Positions 33,009 through 45,066 of a stretch of 64,000 nucleotides of DNA are shown piece after piece (positions within the stretch are counted from its first letter, which is position 1; the number at the start of each line of letters is the position of its first letter). This DNA comes from Neoarius graeffei (Eukaryota; Chordata; Actinopteri; Siluriformes; Ariidae): the NCBI RefSeq assembly GCF_027579695.1, contig NC_083587.1, forward strand, positions 53,823,521 through 53,887,520. The letters run 5' to 3'. The notes beneath the pieces are model-generated. The model did not search any database, was not told where the DNA came from, and saw only the letters and a program-made list of their open reading frames with translations. The position numbers and the translations under genes were made by a program.

Positions 33009-33900
33009 CACCACTATTATCATACTGGTAATACTGGAATAATCCTTACTGTATACCTACGTTTGCAGCCCCCCCTATATTTCTAATGATCACATAATAT
33101 GCAGTATTTAAGTAAATATCCACATTTAAGTAACTCAGTGAGCAAAAATGATTCTAGTTAGTCTCAAATAGCATCTTTGAATGCGACAAAAGAACACCCC
33201 AGTTCAGTTTTTTTTTTTTAACTTTTGCTAGACTTTTGAATTATATTAATTGCTGATTTTTAGCCTTGTTAATTGAACTTCTGGTCTGCTAGCTTCATGA
33301 TTTGTCATGATTTGTCCACCTCTGTATACAACTGGAGAGTAAAAAACAAGGATGAAGAAATTCATGGTAGTCTAAGAGCCTTACAAGCTGCAGAGAAATG
33401 GTCATGTAGCTTTTTTTCCCCAACCAAAATTAATGGTGTTTTTCTATCCAGTATGTTAATTTTGCTCTTTTGCAGTGAGGTGATTTATGAGCATAACTGA
33501 AAATGTAAGTGCTTCTTGTCGTCAATATAATAAAATTTGAGAAGCAGAGCCACAAAAGCCACATTTCTCGCTTAATTAAAGGTACTTTCATTAAAGTGCT
33601 ACTGTGATTGTGTTGTACGTGAATTGTAAGTGTTATTTTCATCAGGTTTTTTAAATCAAAAGTTCAGCATGCATAATAATCAAGTGCATTAGTGTGGTGC
33701 AAAGAGGAGGAGAGTACCAACATTATGGCTCAGTCCAATAATTAATATTAGATTTGCCATGAAATAAAATTTTAGTCATTACTTTTAAAGCCATTAAGGG
33801 CACTGCCCCAATTACATATCTAGTTTAATTGAGATCAAAGAGGTGTCCAAGTATAGTTTAAGATCTAATAATGAGCTTTTATCAAGACCATTACCATATT
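33009..33900. other. AT-rich intron sequence, nothing recognised
   Basis: No repeat family or coding signature seen. Confidence 0.5.
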
Positions 33901-34367
33901 TCACTTAAAAGACGTTCGGCGATAGGGCGTTTGCATCAGCACCTCCAAATCTTTGGATTCCAAAGTTTGGAATATGTCGCCAAAGTTCATTAAAGATGCT
34001 GATAATTTATCCACTTTTAAATCTTTACTTAAAGGCTGAGAGAAATGTACCCCTTTCTCCCTCGGATAATAATAGTACAAGTCCCGACAATGAAAACTTA
34101 TCATTGAAACCCACGTCGTAAACATTCAGAATTTGTCAAGCTTAAATTTCCCGCCAAGGGAATCCTAGTACCAATGTCGCTATTATTAGCTGGCCTTCAA
34201 GTGTTGTCACGAGTTCGAGTGGTTTTACCTGTGTTTTTTCCACTGACGTCCACACGGTGTAGCTTCTGTCCGACTCTCTGCTACATCACATTCATTTTGA
34301 CGGAAACTTGCGACAGAACACGACGTAGAAAGAGAGACCAGTCATTAAACTACAATTTATGACTGTT

Positions 34368-34484
34368 ATGGAGAAGAAGGGGGAGAGAAAAAAGGGAAAG
34401 CACCCAGGTATCGGTGCCGGGTGCAGCAACACAAATGCAGTGGAGGGAGTGGCCCTGTTCCTTTTCCCGAAAGATAATCACTAA
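34368..34484 (+). pseudogene. THAP-like N-terminal fragment, second family
   Basis: The short frame contains GAGCSNTNAVEGVALFLFPKD followed by a stop, shown here by its key CSNTN..FPKD motif. This is the start of a THAP finger with the first zinc Cys replaced (GIGAGC where C..xxC is expected). It is embedded in unclassified repeat-like sequence (33901-34545). No further domain. Confidence 0.55.
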
Positions 34485-34589
34485 TTAGTCAAGACTTTGC
34501 TACAATGAATTGCAAAGCATTTTGTTTCCAACATACTGTAATACTACTAACTTGAGGAATTCATCTTCAACTTCCAGTCATCCAAATCC

Positions 34590-35160
34590 CTTAAGGTGTG
34601 GAGGTGAGGTCGCGCTAGGGCAAATAACGTCCTGAGGCGCGGTCCTAGCGGCCTGTGCCGGTTCGCGAGGGCACAGGGAGAGGAAAATTTTGCCTCGCTG
34701 CAAGCTTCCCTGGCAGAGTTATGAATTTTTAAAATCCGCCTGGAGCTGTGGTTCATATTAAAGCGCACGGCAAGGAGTGGAGCTTGCGCCAGGGCAAATA
34801 ATGTCCCAAGGTGTGGTCATAGCGGGCCGTGCCTGTGCTGGTTTCTGAGGGCATGGGGAGAGGTACGTGCCTGCGAAATTTCACTTCGCTTCAAGCATCC
34901 CTCGCCGAGTTATGAATTTTTAAAGTCCAGCTGTAGCCATGAATCATATAGAAACTCAAGGCGTGGAGTAGCCGGGGCTCTCGCCAGGGTGAATAACGTC
35001 CCGATGCGCGGTCCTACCAGGCCATGCCCATGCTGGTTCGTAGGGCATCTTGTAGAGGGAGGTGCCTGCAAAATTTGGCTTCGCTGGGACCTCCGGTGGC
35101 CGAGTTATGAGCGTTTAAAGACTGGCTGAAGCTGTGGATCAAATCAAAACTTAAGGTTCA
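34590..35160 (+). repeat. Three degenerate tandem units of about 175-195 bp
   Basis: Anchor motif gggcaaataacgtcc / gggcaaataatgtcc / gggtgaataacgtcc at 34618, 34792 and 34987. Each unit also has a gcggtcctag..ggcc block, a gaggtgcctgc-type block and a gccgagttatgaattttta-type block. Old, diverged array. Confidence 0.8.
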
Positions 35161-35488
35161 TCATTGTCATGGTCAGTGACCCTGCTCTCATCGGACAATT
35201 CTGGCTTGAATCGGTACGGTTCGATACCTCTCTCTTCTTCCCTGTCGCTGGCCACTTCTTCCTCTGTCAGTACCTCGTCATCAACTTGAACCAACAAAAA
35301 CACTACTAAAACTTGAATTTTCACCCTCACTAAATTCCTGCTCGCTTTAGTCGCTCATGTTGTTGTTCGTGGCCGACATACACTCTTGACATTACATGGC
35401 TCCTGTCTGCTACTTCCGGTTGCTTGGCTTCTTGCTTGGTTCTAAAAGGGCTAAATTTGCTCTGCTTTTGTGTGCGAATATATCCACT
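35161..35488. other. intron sequence, nothing recognised
   Basis: No feature seen. It may be part of the same repeat as the tandem units. Confidence 0.4.
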
Positions 35489-35501
35489 ACCATGTGGTTT
35501 A

Positions 35502-35877
35502 GGGTGGCACGGTGGTGTAGTGGTTAGCGCTGTCACCTCACAGCAAGAAGGTCCAGGTTCGAGCCCCGTGGCCGCTGAGGGCCTTTCTGTGCGGACTTTG
35601 CATGTTCTCCCTGTGTCCGCGTGGGTTTCCTCCGGGTGCTCCGGTTTCCCCCACAGTCCAAAGACATGCAGGTTAGGTTAACTGGTGACTCTAAATTGAC
35701 CGTAGGTGTGAATGTGAGTGTGAATGGTTGTCTGTGTCTATGTGTCAGCCCTGTGATGACCTGGCGACTTGTCCAGGGTGTACCCCGCCTTTCGCCCGTA
35801 GTCAGCTGGGATAGGCTCCAGCTTGCCTGTGACCCTGTAGAAGGATAAAGCGGCTAGAGATAATGAGATGAGATGAG
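35502..35877 (+). mobile_element. SINE (DANA/mermaid-like)
   Basis: Full-length, GAGATG tail, perfect 13-bp duplications accatgtggttta at 35489-35501 and 35878-35890. Confidence 0.95.
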
Positions 35878-35890
35878 ACCATGTGGTTTA

Positions 35891-36137
35891 GAGAATAGTT
35901 GTCTCTGTCCAGGGACTCAATAAACCTTGCTGAATTTAACTACTATTCTGTTTTAGCACAAAAAAAACCAAACCCGCACATTTCTCTCGGCCTTTAAAGG
36001 TAGACTGCTTTTCAAATTTTCCCTGACACCCAATTATTTTTGTTTAGTGGACCAAAAGCTACCGAATACGAATCACAAACTTCCAATTTTATTAGGTTTC
36101 TTTTTCTTTAATAAAACAATTAATGAATTTAAGACAT
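35891..36137. other. intron sequence
   Basis: Contains tttaaaggtagactgctttt (35993-36012), which resembles the end of TTAA-type fish transposons. Nothing else. Confidence 0.35.
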
Positions 36138-36149
36138 GAGCCTGACTCC

Positions 36150-36508
36150 GGGTGGCACGGTGGTGTAGTGGTTAGCGCTGTCGCCTCACAGCAAGAAGGT
36201 CCGGGTTCGAGCCCCGTGGCCGGTGAGGGCCTTTCTGTGCAGAGTTTGCATGTTGTCCGCGTGGGTTTCCTCCGGGTGCTCCGGTTTCCCCCACAGCCCA
36301 AAGACATGCAGGTTAGGTCAACTGGTGACTCTAAATTGACCGTAGGTGTGAGTGTGAATGGTTGTCTATGTGTCAGCCCTCTGATGACCTGGTGACTTGT
36401 CCAGGGTGTACCCCACCTTTTGCCCGTAGTCAGCTGGGATAGGCTCCAGCTTGCCTGCGACCCTGTACAACAGGATAAAGCAGCTAGAGATAATGAGATG
36501 AGATGAGT
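36150..36508 (+). mobile_element. SINE (DANA/mermaid-like)
   Basis: Full-length, GAGATG tail. Duplication ctgactcc at 36142-36149 and 36509-36516, one mismatch if extended to 12 bp. It is inserted in the right end of a gagtccaagtc MITE (to 36550). Confidence 0.92.
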
Positions 36509-36591
36509 CTGACTCCAGTCTGAGTCCTGGACTCGAGTACTACAAGCCTGCTTATGATATCGTTTTACTACCACCTGCTACTAAAAGCAAC

Positions 36592-36969
36592 ATCTCATCT
36601 CATCTCATTATCTCTAGCCGCTTTATCCTTCTACAGGGTCACAGGCAAGCTGGAGCCTATCCCAGCTGACTACGGGCGAAAGGCGGGGTACACCCTGGAC
36701 AAGTCGCCAGGTCATCACAGGGCTGACACATAGACACAGACAACCATTCACACTCACATTCACACCTACGGTCAATTTAGAGTCACCAGTTAACCTAACC
36801 TGCATGTCTTTGGACTGTGGAGGAAACCGGAGCACCCGGAAGAAACCCACGCGGACACAGGGAGAACATGCAAACTCCACACAGAAAGGCCCTCACCGGC
36901 CACGGGGCTCGAACCTGGACCTTCTTGCTGTGAGGCGACAGCACTAACCACTACACCACCATGCCGCCC
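36592..36969 (-). mobile_element. SINE (DANA/mermaid-like)
   Basis: Full-length reverse copy with GAGATG tail. An inverted neighbour of the 36150 copy. Confidence 0.93.
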
Positions 36970-36972
36970 AGT

Positions 36973-37108
36973 ATATATGTATTTATCACAAAAATACATG
37001 CATGTATTTATTATTTTGAAAACCCACCAGCCGCCTGATCTGGCACGTTTTAATTGTGCGACAGTAATGACGTAAATACCAGCGCGATGGACTCATCCTT
37101 ATCCTGTC
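36973..37108 (-). repeat. Fragment matching the nested element at 22500-22620, inverted
   Basis: Shares ctggcacgttttaattgtgc and gtaatgacgtaaataccagc with the inverse of the 22 kb element. Confidence 0.7.
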
Positions 37109-37159
37109 GTCTTTCCAACTCTTCTCTATTCCACGTTGGTTCAAAGTCGTATGGGGGAC

Positions 37160-38327
37160 ATTCCACCGAATGGGTGCCATTTGCTTGTTGTACCACTCCC
37201 AAATTAAACTTAATTTGTTATATCTTTTCAACACTGATTATAATAACACACACATTTAACTATTCAAAATGTGTATTGGTCAACCCCAGGCTACGTTATT
37301 ATTATTTTTTTTTTTTTACAAGGTTTGGAAGTCAAAGATGACTGCATACTCTTTATATGAGTAACAGGACTGAAAGTAACAGGACTGAGGTTTTAGCCTA
37401 GGATTAGCTAATACATGGAATTAAGCCACATGGCATCATCGCTAATAGCATGACCACACTTGGCACATTCTAGTGATTTACCAAAAATCTGTATTTTTAA
37501 AATAAACAAATATCATCTAAGAAATGATTTAAGTAACAGGACAGTATGTTGACATTGACCTTATCAGTCAAAGTTAAAAAATAATAAAATATCGTCGCTG
37601 TCAGGTCAAAACCTGCTGTGTGACATTTTTCCTTTTTTACAGGAGACGTAAAAAACTGAATAAAACTCTGAAATAAGCTGAGAAGCCAGTAAAAGTCTAC
37701 TTGTTCTATTATTAGCTTTTCTAATTAGCATAAATGGAAGCACGAGGTCAAAATTGACCAATCAGCATAGAGAACCCAATTTGACCTAAATTGTCACATA
37801 GCAGGTTTTGAACTGACAGCGACGATATACAGAAAAGTAAATGAGAGAACTAACTTTTGGTTTTCCCATGGCCTTCAGAAGACACAACTGATGTAACTTC
37901 CTGTTGAGCATGTGATTTATGGAATGTTCCAAATTTGTCAGATGGGGTAATATGTTTGGGTAACAGGACTGAGTGAAAACCCACGGACACGACTAAAATG
38001 TGTATTTTAACTAAGATATTGTGGATTTCTTATGAAAAAAATATATTTAAACAATGGATAGGATATGGAGTCACACAACAGTGCAAAAGAAATACTGTTT
38101 CTGAAGGATTTTAATCATAATATTTCATAGTTAAGTATAAAGTTAGAGTGCGGGGACAGGTAACACATGCTATTTTTTAGTGTTTTACAATTATATATCT
38201 TAAATTTGAAATCGGATCAATGTGCAGGACATTCAGCGTAATAAGGAAATGTATTTTAAAGTACATTTTTATGTGCATTTATACATATAATTTTCTAGGG
38301 ACGGAAATGGCACCGATTCGGTGGAAT
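37160..38327. mobile_element. Unclassified inverted-repeat element
   Basis: 23-bp ends attccaccgaatgggtgccat.. and the near-perfect inverse at 38305-38327. An inner inverted pair (atcgtcgctgtcag..cctgctgtg at 37590-37632 and its complement at 37787-37832) could form a large hairpin. Motif agtaacaggactga recurs at 37363, 37374 and 37957. No coding frame. Confidence 0.65.
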
Positions 38328-38840
38328 GGCTCATGGAATAATCTCCATGTCACGTACGCGATGGAGGCGGAAGTATGTGCAGAAGTATACAGTTTAATAA
38401 AGTGCAGAATATATATACAGTGAGACAATATATACACAGGCAAACGATCCAAAACGGCAGGCTAGATCAAAAACGAGAATACAGGCAAAAGGGTCGGTCG
38501 AGGCGCAAACAGTACATCAAAGGCTAAGCGAGGACAAGAACGAGAAACGGGCACAAGGATCATGAAACAGGAAATCAAGACAACGGGCAGAAAGACTCGG
38601 TAATGCGTACATGCGTATCGTAATACTTTGCGATGCAAATGCATCAGCACAGTCCTTAAATAGGCAAACACACAGTTCCTTAATTGAGCTCAGGTGCACC
38701 TTGTTCACGGCACACGTGCTGGAGTCCACTTGGCCTCCACATGCCACATCGCGCAGGACTGACACTCCATCACTGATGAAGCTGGCAAATCTCAAAATTA
38801 ATCTAAATTGGAATATGGCAATCTGGCCGCTGTGTAAACA
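38328..38840. repeat. Repeat-like sequence related to 5190-5530 and 17340-17660
   Basis: Shared short blocks such as caggaaatcaag / actcggtaatg and aatactttgcg. Diverged. No coding content. Confidence 0.4.
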
Positions 38841-39092
38841 GTTTTCAAAATGGCGGCACCAACGCTTCATGTTTGAAGTCTCGCACAAGTCTCGTGAAGA
38901 TCGCGTGGATAAGCGACGCCTGCCATGGACCATACGAACTACATTCAACATGGCTAAAAACCAAAAAGGCTGATAAGTGTAATATAATATGCCAATACGA
39001 GTCACGATATAAGGTTACTAAAACTGAAAACGTAATTGAACAACACGTTAATTAAGAAATAAAGCAAGTTTAAAAATGACTTCAGTTCCCCT
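38841..39092 (+). mobile_element. Right end of the TTAA-flanked element family of 22138-24628
   Basis: Near-identical to 24355-24628, ending gacttcagttcccctttaa. It lies only 130 bp from the AARII exon of atp6v1h. Confidence 0.8.
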
Positions 39093-39227
39093 TTAAGTGG
39101 GGATTAATCCCATTATGCAATGTGAAATTTGGGAAACTGATCACACATACAAAAAGGTGAGTTTATGAACTATTAAAAATTGTTATCCTATTCATATTAC
39201 AGAATAGAAGTATGTATGCTTTTCTAC

Positions 39228-39332
39228 CCGGAAACTAAGCTGAACCTTGATCCAGTTGAAGTAGTAGTTCAGATCACGCCCTTCCATCAGATCCCGGCCC
39301 CAGACCGCCAGCTTGGCAATGATCCGGGCAGC
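39228..39332 (-). CDS. atp6v1h: atp6v1h exon AARII..IKVQLSFR
   Basis: This 105-bp, phase 0-0 exon encodes 35 residues, AARIIAKLAVWGRD through NYYFNWIKVQLSFR. The acceptor is tctcttag. The donor that keeps the frame is CGG|gtagaa. The last residues (QLSFR) differ from the QLSSQ I expect from the human protein, so the exact 3' boundary is the least certain of the ten exons. In human an 18-residue cassette can follow here. Confidence 0.9.
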
Positions 39333-40169
39333 CTAAGAGAAAAAGAAAAATACTTAACATGTACATCTGTGGTAACACTGATAAATGCTCTATGAGCACT
39401 AATATGGTCCAAGCCCAAAGAGACAGTCAATTGTGCTAGACTGAAAGTACTGAGAAAAGAAAAAGGTAAAAAAAATAAAATGGCTGGCCACATATACTTA
39501 CATAGTATATTAATTTTATATCATGTTATATAAAATTGTATCAACTTTCAAGTGGCACATCTGTTTAAGAGTTTGCGCTATCTTTTGGAAATTGAGAGTT
39601 CAGACACTACAGTCATCCATAACCCAAGAGAGCATAACTGGCGCTGTTTACCGAAGAGGAGAGAACAGCTCTTCTTTCTCTCCCCCTGTCAATTACAGGA
39701 GTGAGTGTTGTTTAAAAAAAGATAAAATAAAAATCACTGAACACAATGGGACAGATTTATGAGCGGAGCGAGTCCCCACCAGCCAGGGGTTTGGGGGCGG
39801 GGGGCTGTAAGCCACCCAAGAAAATTTTGACATTTAATGCTGAAATTGTGCCTTTTTAAGCCCATAGACATAATAATTTCAGGGAGAGATAGGCCATATT
39901 TTGTGGGGTGGATTCATAAAATTGGCACTATTCTCAGAGGTGAGAACAGCAGCTGACCAAAAAAAGAGGAAAGGTTACTATCAGGCCCAAAGGGACCGGT
40001 GGGGGGAGAGTTCAAGAGGGGGATCGAGCTGATAAAATTTTGCATTTTCAAGGGCTGAAAGATGCATTTTCTTGGCATCTGGCATGGTGAATTTACCTCA
40101 TTAGATACCCCCAAATCAGGAAATAAAGTGAACAGAAATACATGCATTTAGCTAACTAATGAAGGTTTT
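39333..40169. other. intron sequence, nothing recognised
   Basis: No repeat family or gene identified. Confidence 0.45.
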
Positions 40170-40181
40170 GACTTTATTGGG

Positions 40182-40539
40182 ATGGTGGTGTAGTGGTTAG
40201 CACCGTCGCCTCACAGCAAGAAGGTTCTGGGTTCGAGCCCAGTGGCCGGCGAGGACCTTTCTGTGTGGAGTTTGCATGTTCTCCCCGTGTCCGCGTGGGT
40301 TTCCTCCGGGTGCTCCGGTTTCCCCCACAGTCCAAAGACATGCAGGTTAGGTTAACTGGTGACTCTAAATTGACCGTAGGTGTGAATGGGAGCGTGAATG
40401 GTTGTTTGTCTCTGTGTCAGCCTGGCGACTTGTCCAGGGTGTACCCCGCCTCTCGCCCATAGTCAGCTGGGATAGGCTCCAGCTTGCCTGCGACCCTGTA
40501 GGACAGGATAAGCAGCTACAGATAATGGATGGATGGGTG
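40182..40539 (+). mobile_element. SINE (DANA/mermaid-like), ATGG-tail subfamily
   Basis: Lacks the first few bases of the head. Perfect 12-bp duplications gactttattggg at 40170-40181 and 40540-40551. Confidence 0.94.
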
Positions 40540-40735
40540 GACTTTATTGGGTAAGCAGTGTTCAATGCTTTTCACTTTTAGCGTTCTGTATGTGACAGAT
40601 TACAATGAAAGTAGGTTACAAACATGGAAAACACAAGAAAATTTAATCCTAATGAAATTAATGATCCAAAAGGGGAGTCTGGTCGATTAACACAGGAACT
40701 TCTTGCCATGTTTGTTTTCAGCAAACAAGCAGGTT

Positions 40736-40972
40736 CACTGCAAAAAATTGAAAACTGAATCTAAGGAGAAAATTACTTAATACTAGTAAAATGATCTTGC
40801 TGCACGGACAGATATTTTTTACTTGATAAGACATCTTAGAATAAATTGGTTGCAATCTAGAACTAGGTTTAATAATCTCAGAATTGGTGTCTTGTATCCT
40901 TCTAATAGAAAATGCTAGATCGTTTCAACCATTTTCAAGATATTTTCACTTGCTAAGATATTTTTTGCAGTG
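40736..40972. mobile_element. MITE with cactgcaaaaaat ends
   Basis: Terminal inverted repeats cactgcaaaaaatt / atattttttgcagtg. No coding sequence. Confidence 0.65.
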
Positions 40973-41307
40973 TTATTAAAACCAAGAAGTACACTCAAAA
41001 GAAGTGGATATAGAAACCACTCAATGGGATTAGATTCTTACACACTAACAAAGGATTTTTCCTATGAAAGAAAAAATTTACCACCTAAATTTGACATTAG
41101 TAGAATAAAATTTGATCATATTGTAGCCGTAACTAAATACAAAAAGACAATTAATAGCATGCATAATTACTAACTTAATGTGAAGATAATTAACATATTT
41201 TTAGTTGTTTTTTTTTTCAAAAAAGATTGGGCATATGTTTAGTCTTTTGTATTTCTAATTATTTGTATCTGTACATGCACGACCCCACCAGCTCTGCTGA
41301 TCAACTT

Positions 41308-41677
41308 CTCATCTCATCTCCTCAAGCCGCTTTATCCTTCTACAGGGTCGCAGGCAAGCTGGAGCCTATCCCAGCTGACTACGGGCGAAAGGCGGGGTAC
41401 ACCCTGGACAAGTCGCCAGGTCATCACAGGGCTGACACATAGACACAGACAACCATTCACACTCACATTCACACCTACGGTCAATTTAGAGCCACCAGTT
41501 AACCTAACCTGCATGTCTTTGGACTGTGGGGGAAACCGGAGCACCCGGAGGAAACCCACGCGGACACGGGGAGAACATGCAAACCACACAGAAAGGCCCT
41601 CGCCGGCCCCGGGGCTCGAACCCAGGACCTTCTTGCTGTGAGGCGACAGCGCTAACCACTACACCACCGTGCCGCCC
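41308..41677 (-). mobile_element. SINE (DANA/mermaid-like)
   Basis: Reverse copy with perfect 14-bp duplications ctgctgatcaactt at 41294-41307 and 41678-41691. Forms a close inverted pair with 41742-42124. Confidence 0.95.
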
Positions 41678-41741
41678 CTGCTGATCAACTTATTGTGTTT
41701 AAATGAAGTCATTCATTTATTATGAGTTGGAAAATTATCCA

Positions 41742-42124
41742 GAGTGGCACGATGGTGTAGTGGTTAGCGCTGTCGCCTCACAGCAAGAGGGTCCGGGTTC
41801 GAGCCCCGTGGCCGGCGAGGGCCTTTCTGTGCGGAGTTTGCATGTTCTCCCTGTGTCCGCATGGGTTTCCTCCGGGTGCTCCGGTTTCCCCCACAGTCCA
41901 AAGACATGCAGGTTAGGTTAACTGGTGGCTCTAAATTGAGCGTAGGTGTGAATGTGAGTGTGAATGGTTGTCTGTGTCTATGTGTCAGCCCTGTGATGAC
42001 CTGGCGACTTGTCCAGGGTGTACCCCGCCTTTCGCCCGTAGTCAGCTGGGATAGGCTCCAGCTTGCCTGCGACCCTGTAGAACAGGATAAAGCGGCTACA
42101 GATAATGAGATGAGATGAGATGAG
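41742..42124 (+). mobile_element. SINE (DANA/mermaid-like)
   Basis: Full-length, long GAGATG tail, duplications aaattatcca at 41732-41741 and 42125-42134. It interrupts a coding relic that continues at 42130. Confidence 0.95.
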
Positions 42125-42129
42125 AAATT

Positions 42130-42310
42130 ATCCATCCATTGAGTTCCTCGACATCTCAAACTACCTGGTGCTACAGACATCGTTCTACATGGGGACACAG
42201 ATGAAAACCTGGAAGAGCATGGAGGAGAACAACTTTTTATATGTGGCTGGGTTAAAGATCTGGGGATCAGGACACTACAAGATAAATCCTGTATCGTTTT
42301 TGCCTGGGTA
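42130..42310 (+). pseudogene. Coding relic of a transposon-associated protein
   Basis: The frame includes ISNYLVLQTSFYMGTQMKTWKSMEENNF, of which the key part is TQMKTWKSME. I recall similar wording in fish transposon-encoded proteins with SWIM/YqaJ-type regions, but cannot confirm. Only about 55 codons remain and the frame then breaks. Confidence 0.4.
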
Positions 42311-42822
42311 AATAGGAATTTCTGGGCTTTTTGTCCGCGTCATTGTGAAGGTTGCTAGGACGGTACAAGTTTTGGTACGGTATATGGTGTAAACAAACGA
42401 CTGCCGCTCGATTCCCAATCCTTCCGTCTTCCAGCAGGCATCACAGATCCATATAATTACCCACAAACGTACCTCTCTCTCTCTCTCTGTGATGTCCAGT
42501 CACTTTTGATTATTTTGACTGCTGAGAATCCCCACTCACAAATGCTACTTGATAGGGGGATGGTAAACACTATATGCACCATTTTGAGAACACACACACA
42601 CACGCGCGCCTGAAGCAAGCCAATCAGAATCGCCGTTACAAATCAGAAAAAAAAAAAAAAACATAGACATACGTAGACACCGCATTGGCGATGTTGGTCT
42701 ATTGACACGATACGTCAGCGTGTCCGCCATATTGAGAGTGGTAAGTCCACCCTGTAAACAAATACAAGTAGACATGGAAACTGTGAATGAAAAAGCACTA
42801 ACGTTTACTTTCCACCAATTTT
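42311..42822. other. intron sequence with CT, CA and A runs
   Basis: Simple repeats at 42474-42488, 42590-42604 and 42646-42660. No gene. Confidence 0.45.
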
Positions 42823-42827
42823 AATTA

Positions 42828-42836
<9 letters not shown>

Positions 42837-42868
<32 letters not shown>

Positions 42869-43038
42869 TATTTTTTTGGGCTTTTTGCACCTTTATTGGA
42901 TAGGACAGTGTAGAGACAGGAAATGAGCGGGAGAGAGAGAGACGGGAAGGGATCGGGAAATGACCTCGGGTCGGAATCGAACCCGGGTCGCCCGCATTCA
43001 TGGTATGGCGCCTTAACCACCTGAGCCACGACGCCCCC
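42837..43038 (-). mobile_element. Second tRNA-derived SINE family, poly(A)-tailed
   Basis: Read on the minus strand it has an A-box-like tggctcaggtgg, a B-box ggttcgattcc, a short unique body and a poly(A) tail (T run on the plus strand). Duplications aattaatccttttt at 42823-42836 and 43039-43052. Not related to the DANA/mermaid-like copies. Confidence 0.9.
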
Positions 43039-43144
43039 AATTAATCCTTTTTATATTCAATGATTTATATTCATTTTAGTACTAATAATGGCAATCATTG
43101 AGACAAAAACTGAACCATGTCTGCAAATCAAAATACTAAGGTGG

Positions 43145-43717
43145 TGTTTACATTAGACCGTATCCGTATCGTTTTCGTCGCGGATGCACTGTCCGTGCAC
43201 ATTAAAACGCCGGGAAACAACTCCACAGGCGGAACAGTTTGAATCCGCCAGGGCCCACGTATTCAACCCAGTACGTATCTGATCCGGTGCTGTGTAAACA
43301 TTGAGGAACGAGGATACGCAGTGCTGAGCTCTAGCTGACGTCGTCATTGGACAACGTCACTGTGACATCCACCTTCCTGACTCGCTGGCGTTGGTCATGC
43401 CACGTTGGTCATGTGACGCGACTGCTGAAAAACGGCGCAAACTTCACTTCCTGCTATTTGTCCCGAATCACTGCTCGTGCGCTTCACTCGCGCGCTCTGT
43501 GAGCTGCGCAGGGCCGGAGTGCGCACCCTCCAGAGGGCACTCGCTGTTCAGGGCGGAGTGATTTGGAGCGCAGGATGCCTGCGGAGCCGAGCGTATCCGT
43601 GTATTGGCGTTGCTGTGTGCAAGCGAATCGTGTATTGGTGTTGCTGTGTGCACGCGAATCGTTTTAAAAACGTTAATCTGATGATCCGCTGATACGGTCT
43701 AATGTAAACACCACCTA
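43145..43717 (+). mobile_element. MITE family D, copy 2
   Basis: Ends ggtgtttacattagacc / ggtctaatgtaaacacc. Shorter than the other two copies through an internal deletion. TAAG lies on both sides. Confidence 0.8.
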
Positions 43718-44072
43718 AGAGACTGCAACTAGTGGAGCCTGCTTTTTCTTTTAACAGTGAAACGCTAAAAAAAAAAAAATATTCCATGACAGAAAATTAT
43801 AGACAATTATTTTATTGCACACAATAACATTTCATTTTAATAACATTTCACACACACACACACATTAAGTATGTTTACATGCAGTTAAGTCAAGCTACGG
43901 TTATAGCTTGACTAAGCCATTTAATTGAACTACTCTCCTTGTCCCAGTATACATGCACTGGAGGGAAATCGATTTATTGACCCAAGTATGTCCGACTCCG
44001 CTACGATAGTTATCCGATGTAAAAAAAAAAAAAAAGGGGGTTACAAATAGTCACGTCTGTGTTTACTCCCAA

Positions 44073-45007
44073 CCAGAGGTGGACAAAGTACCCAACTACA
44101 TTACTTAAGTCAAAGTACAGATCCCACTGGTCAAATGTTACTCTGATACAAGTGAAAGTCAACCAGTCACATTTTAACTTAAGTTAAAGTACTGAAGTCC
44201 TTGCTTTTAAAAACGCTTAAGTATTAAAAGTACATTTTCTGTCAACGCATTGTTGTATTATTGCCACAACGCTTACAAAACCTAATGCCGTTACCAAAGA
44301 CAGAAATGTGAATTCACAAAATGAACGCATCCTGTGCCGTCATGGTGATTTAATGTTAAGCTAGCTAGTCAGTGAAACTCCACCTGACATGCTAGCAAAT
44401 TCTTTTCAAACTCAAAATCATATTGGGTAGCTAATGCTACTAGAAAATAAACATTTCTACATTCTGTTTATTTGGCAAGATTATGCGAAAACATATTTCT
44501 GAAAGGACTTCAGATAAGTTAACGTTATTCATGTTAGCATAACTCTGTTTTTACATGCTAATTAACAGTGTCCAAGTTAACTAGCTATGTGTTAACGTTA
44601 GCTGCGGACAAGGCGATGGTAACTTGGTGGGCAAATCCATAGAAAGTAATTTGACTAACCAGACTGCATAGCTATTGCAATGTTATCGCTAGCTCTAAAA
44701 GCACAGACAACTTCGTTGCAAGCGTTCTCTTGGAATAAAACATTTATATACCTCAATATGCTTCCACAGGTTGGATCGCGAGTTTTTGTAGGCCGTGATG
44801 TAGTTAGTTTTCGGCAAACAAAGCAAACATTTAAAACGAAACGAATCTTTAATCCTTTCAGAAAACTGAAACGTGGGTTCTAGGTAAAGCCATGAGTGCG
44901 TGCATTCTCCAGAAGAACCGCCTCCTTCCATTTTGCCATCAACTGATCGTGTTAAATAATGCTGCGGAGAAATCACTGAACTTGATTTTATACAGTCTAT
45001 GGACGTG
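44073..45007 (+). repeat. Repeat starting cagaggtggacaaagtac
   Basis: The left end and following aagtaaaagtactgaagt-like blocks match a common fish DNA-transposon-derived repeat. The right part contains ttatacagtctatgg. Exact right end unclear. Confidence 0.45.
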
Positions 45008-45066
45008 ACCCAGGACCTTCTTGCTGTGAGGTGACAGTGCTAATCACTACACTACCGTGCCACCCC
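45008..45066 (-). mobile_element. SINE head fragment (DANA/mermaid-like)
   Basis: Only the tRNA-like head in reverse (ccaggaccttcttgctgtga). Confidence 0.75.
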
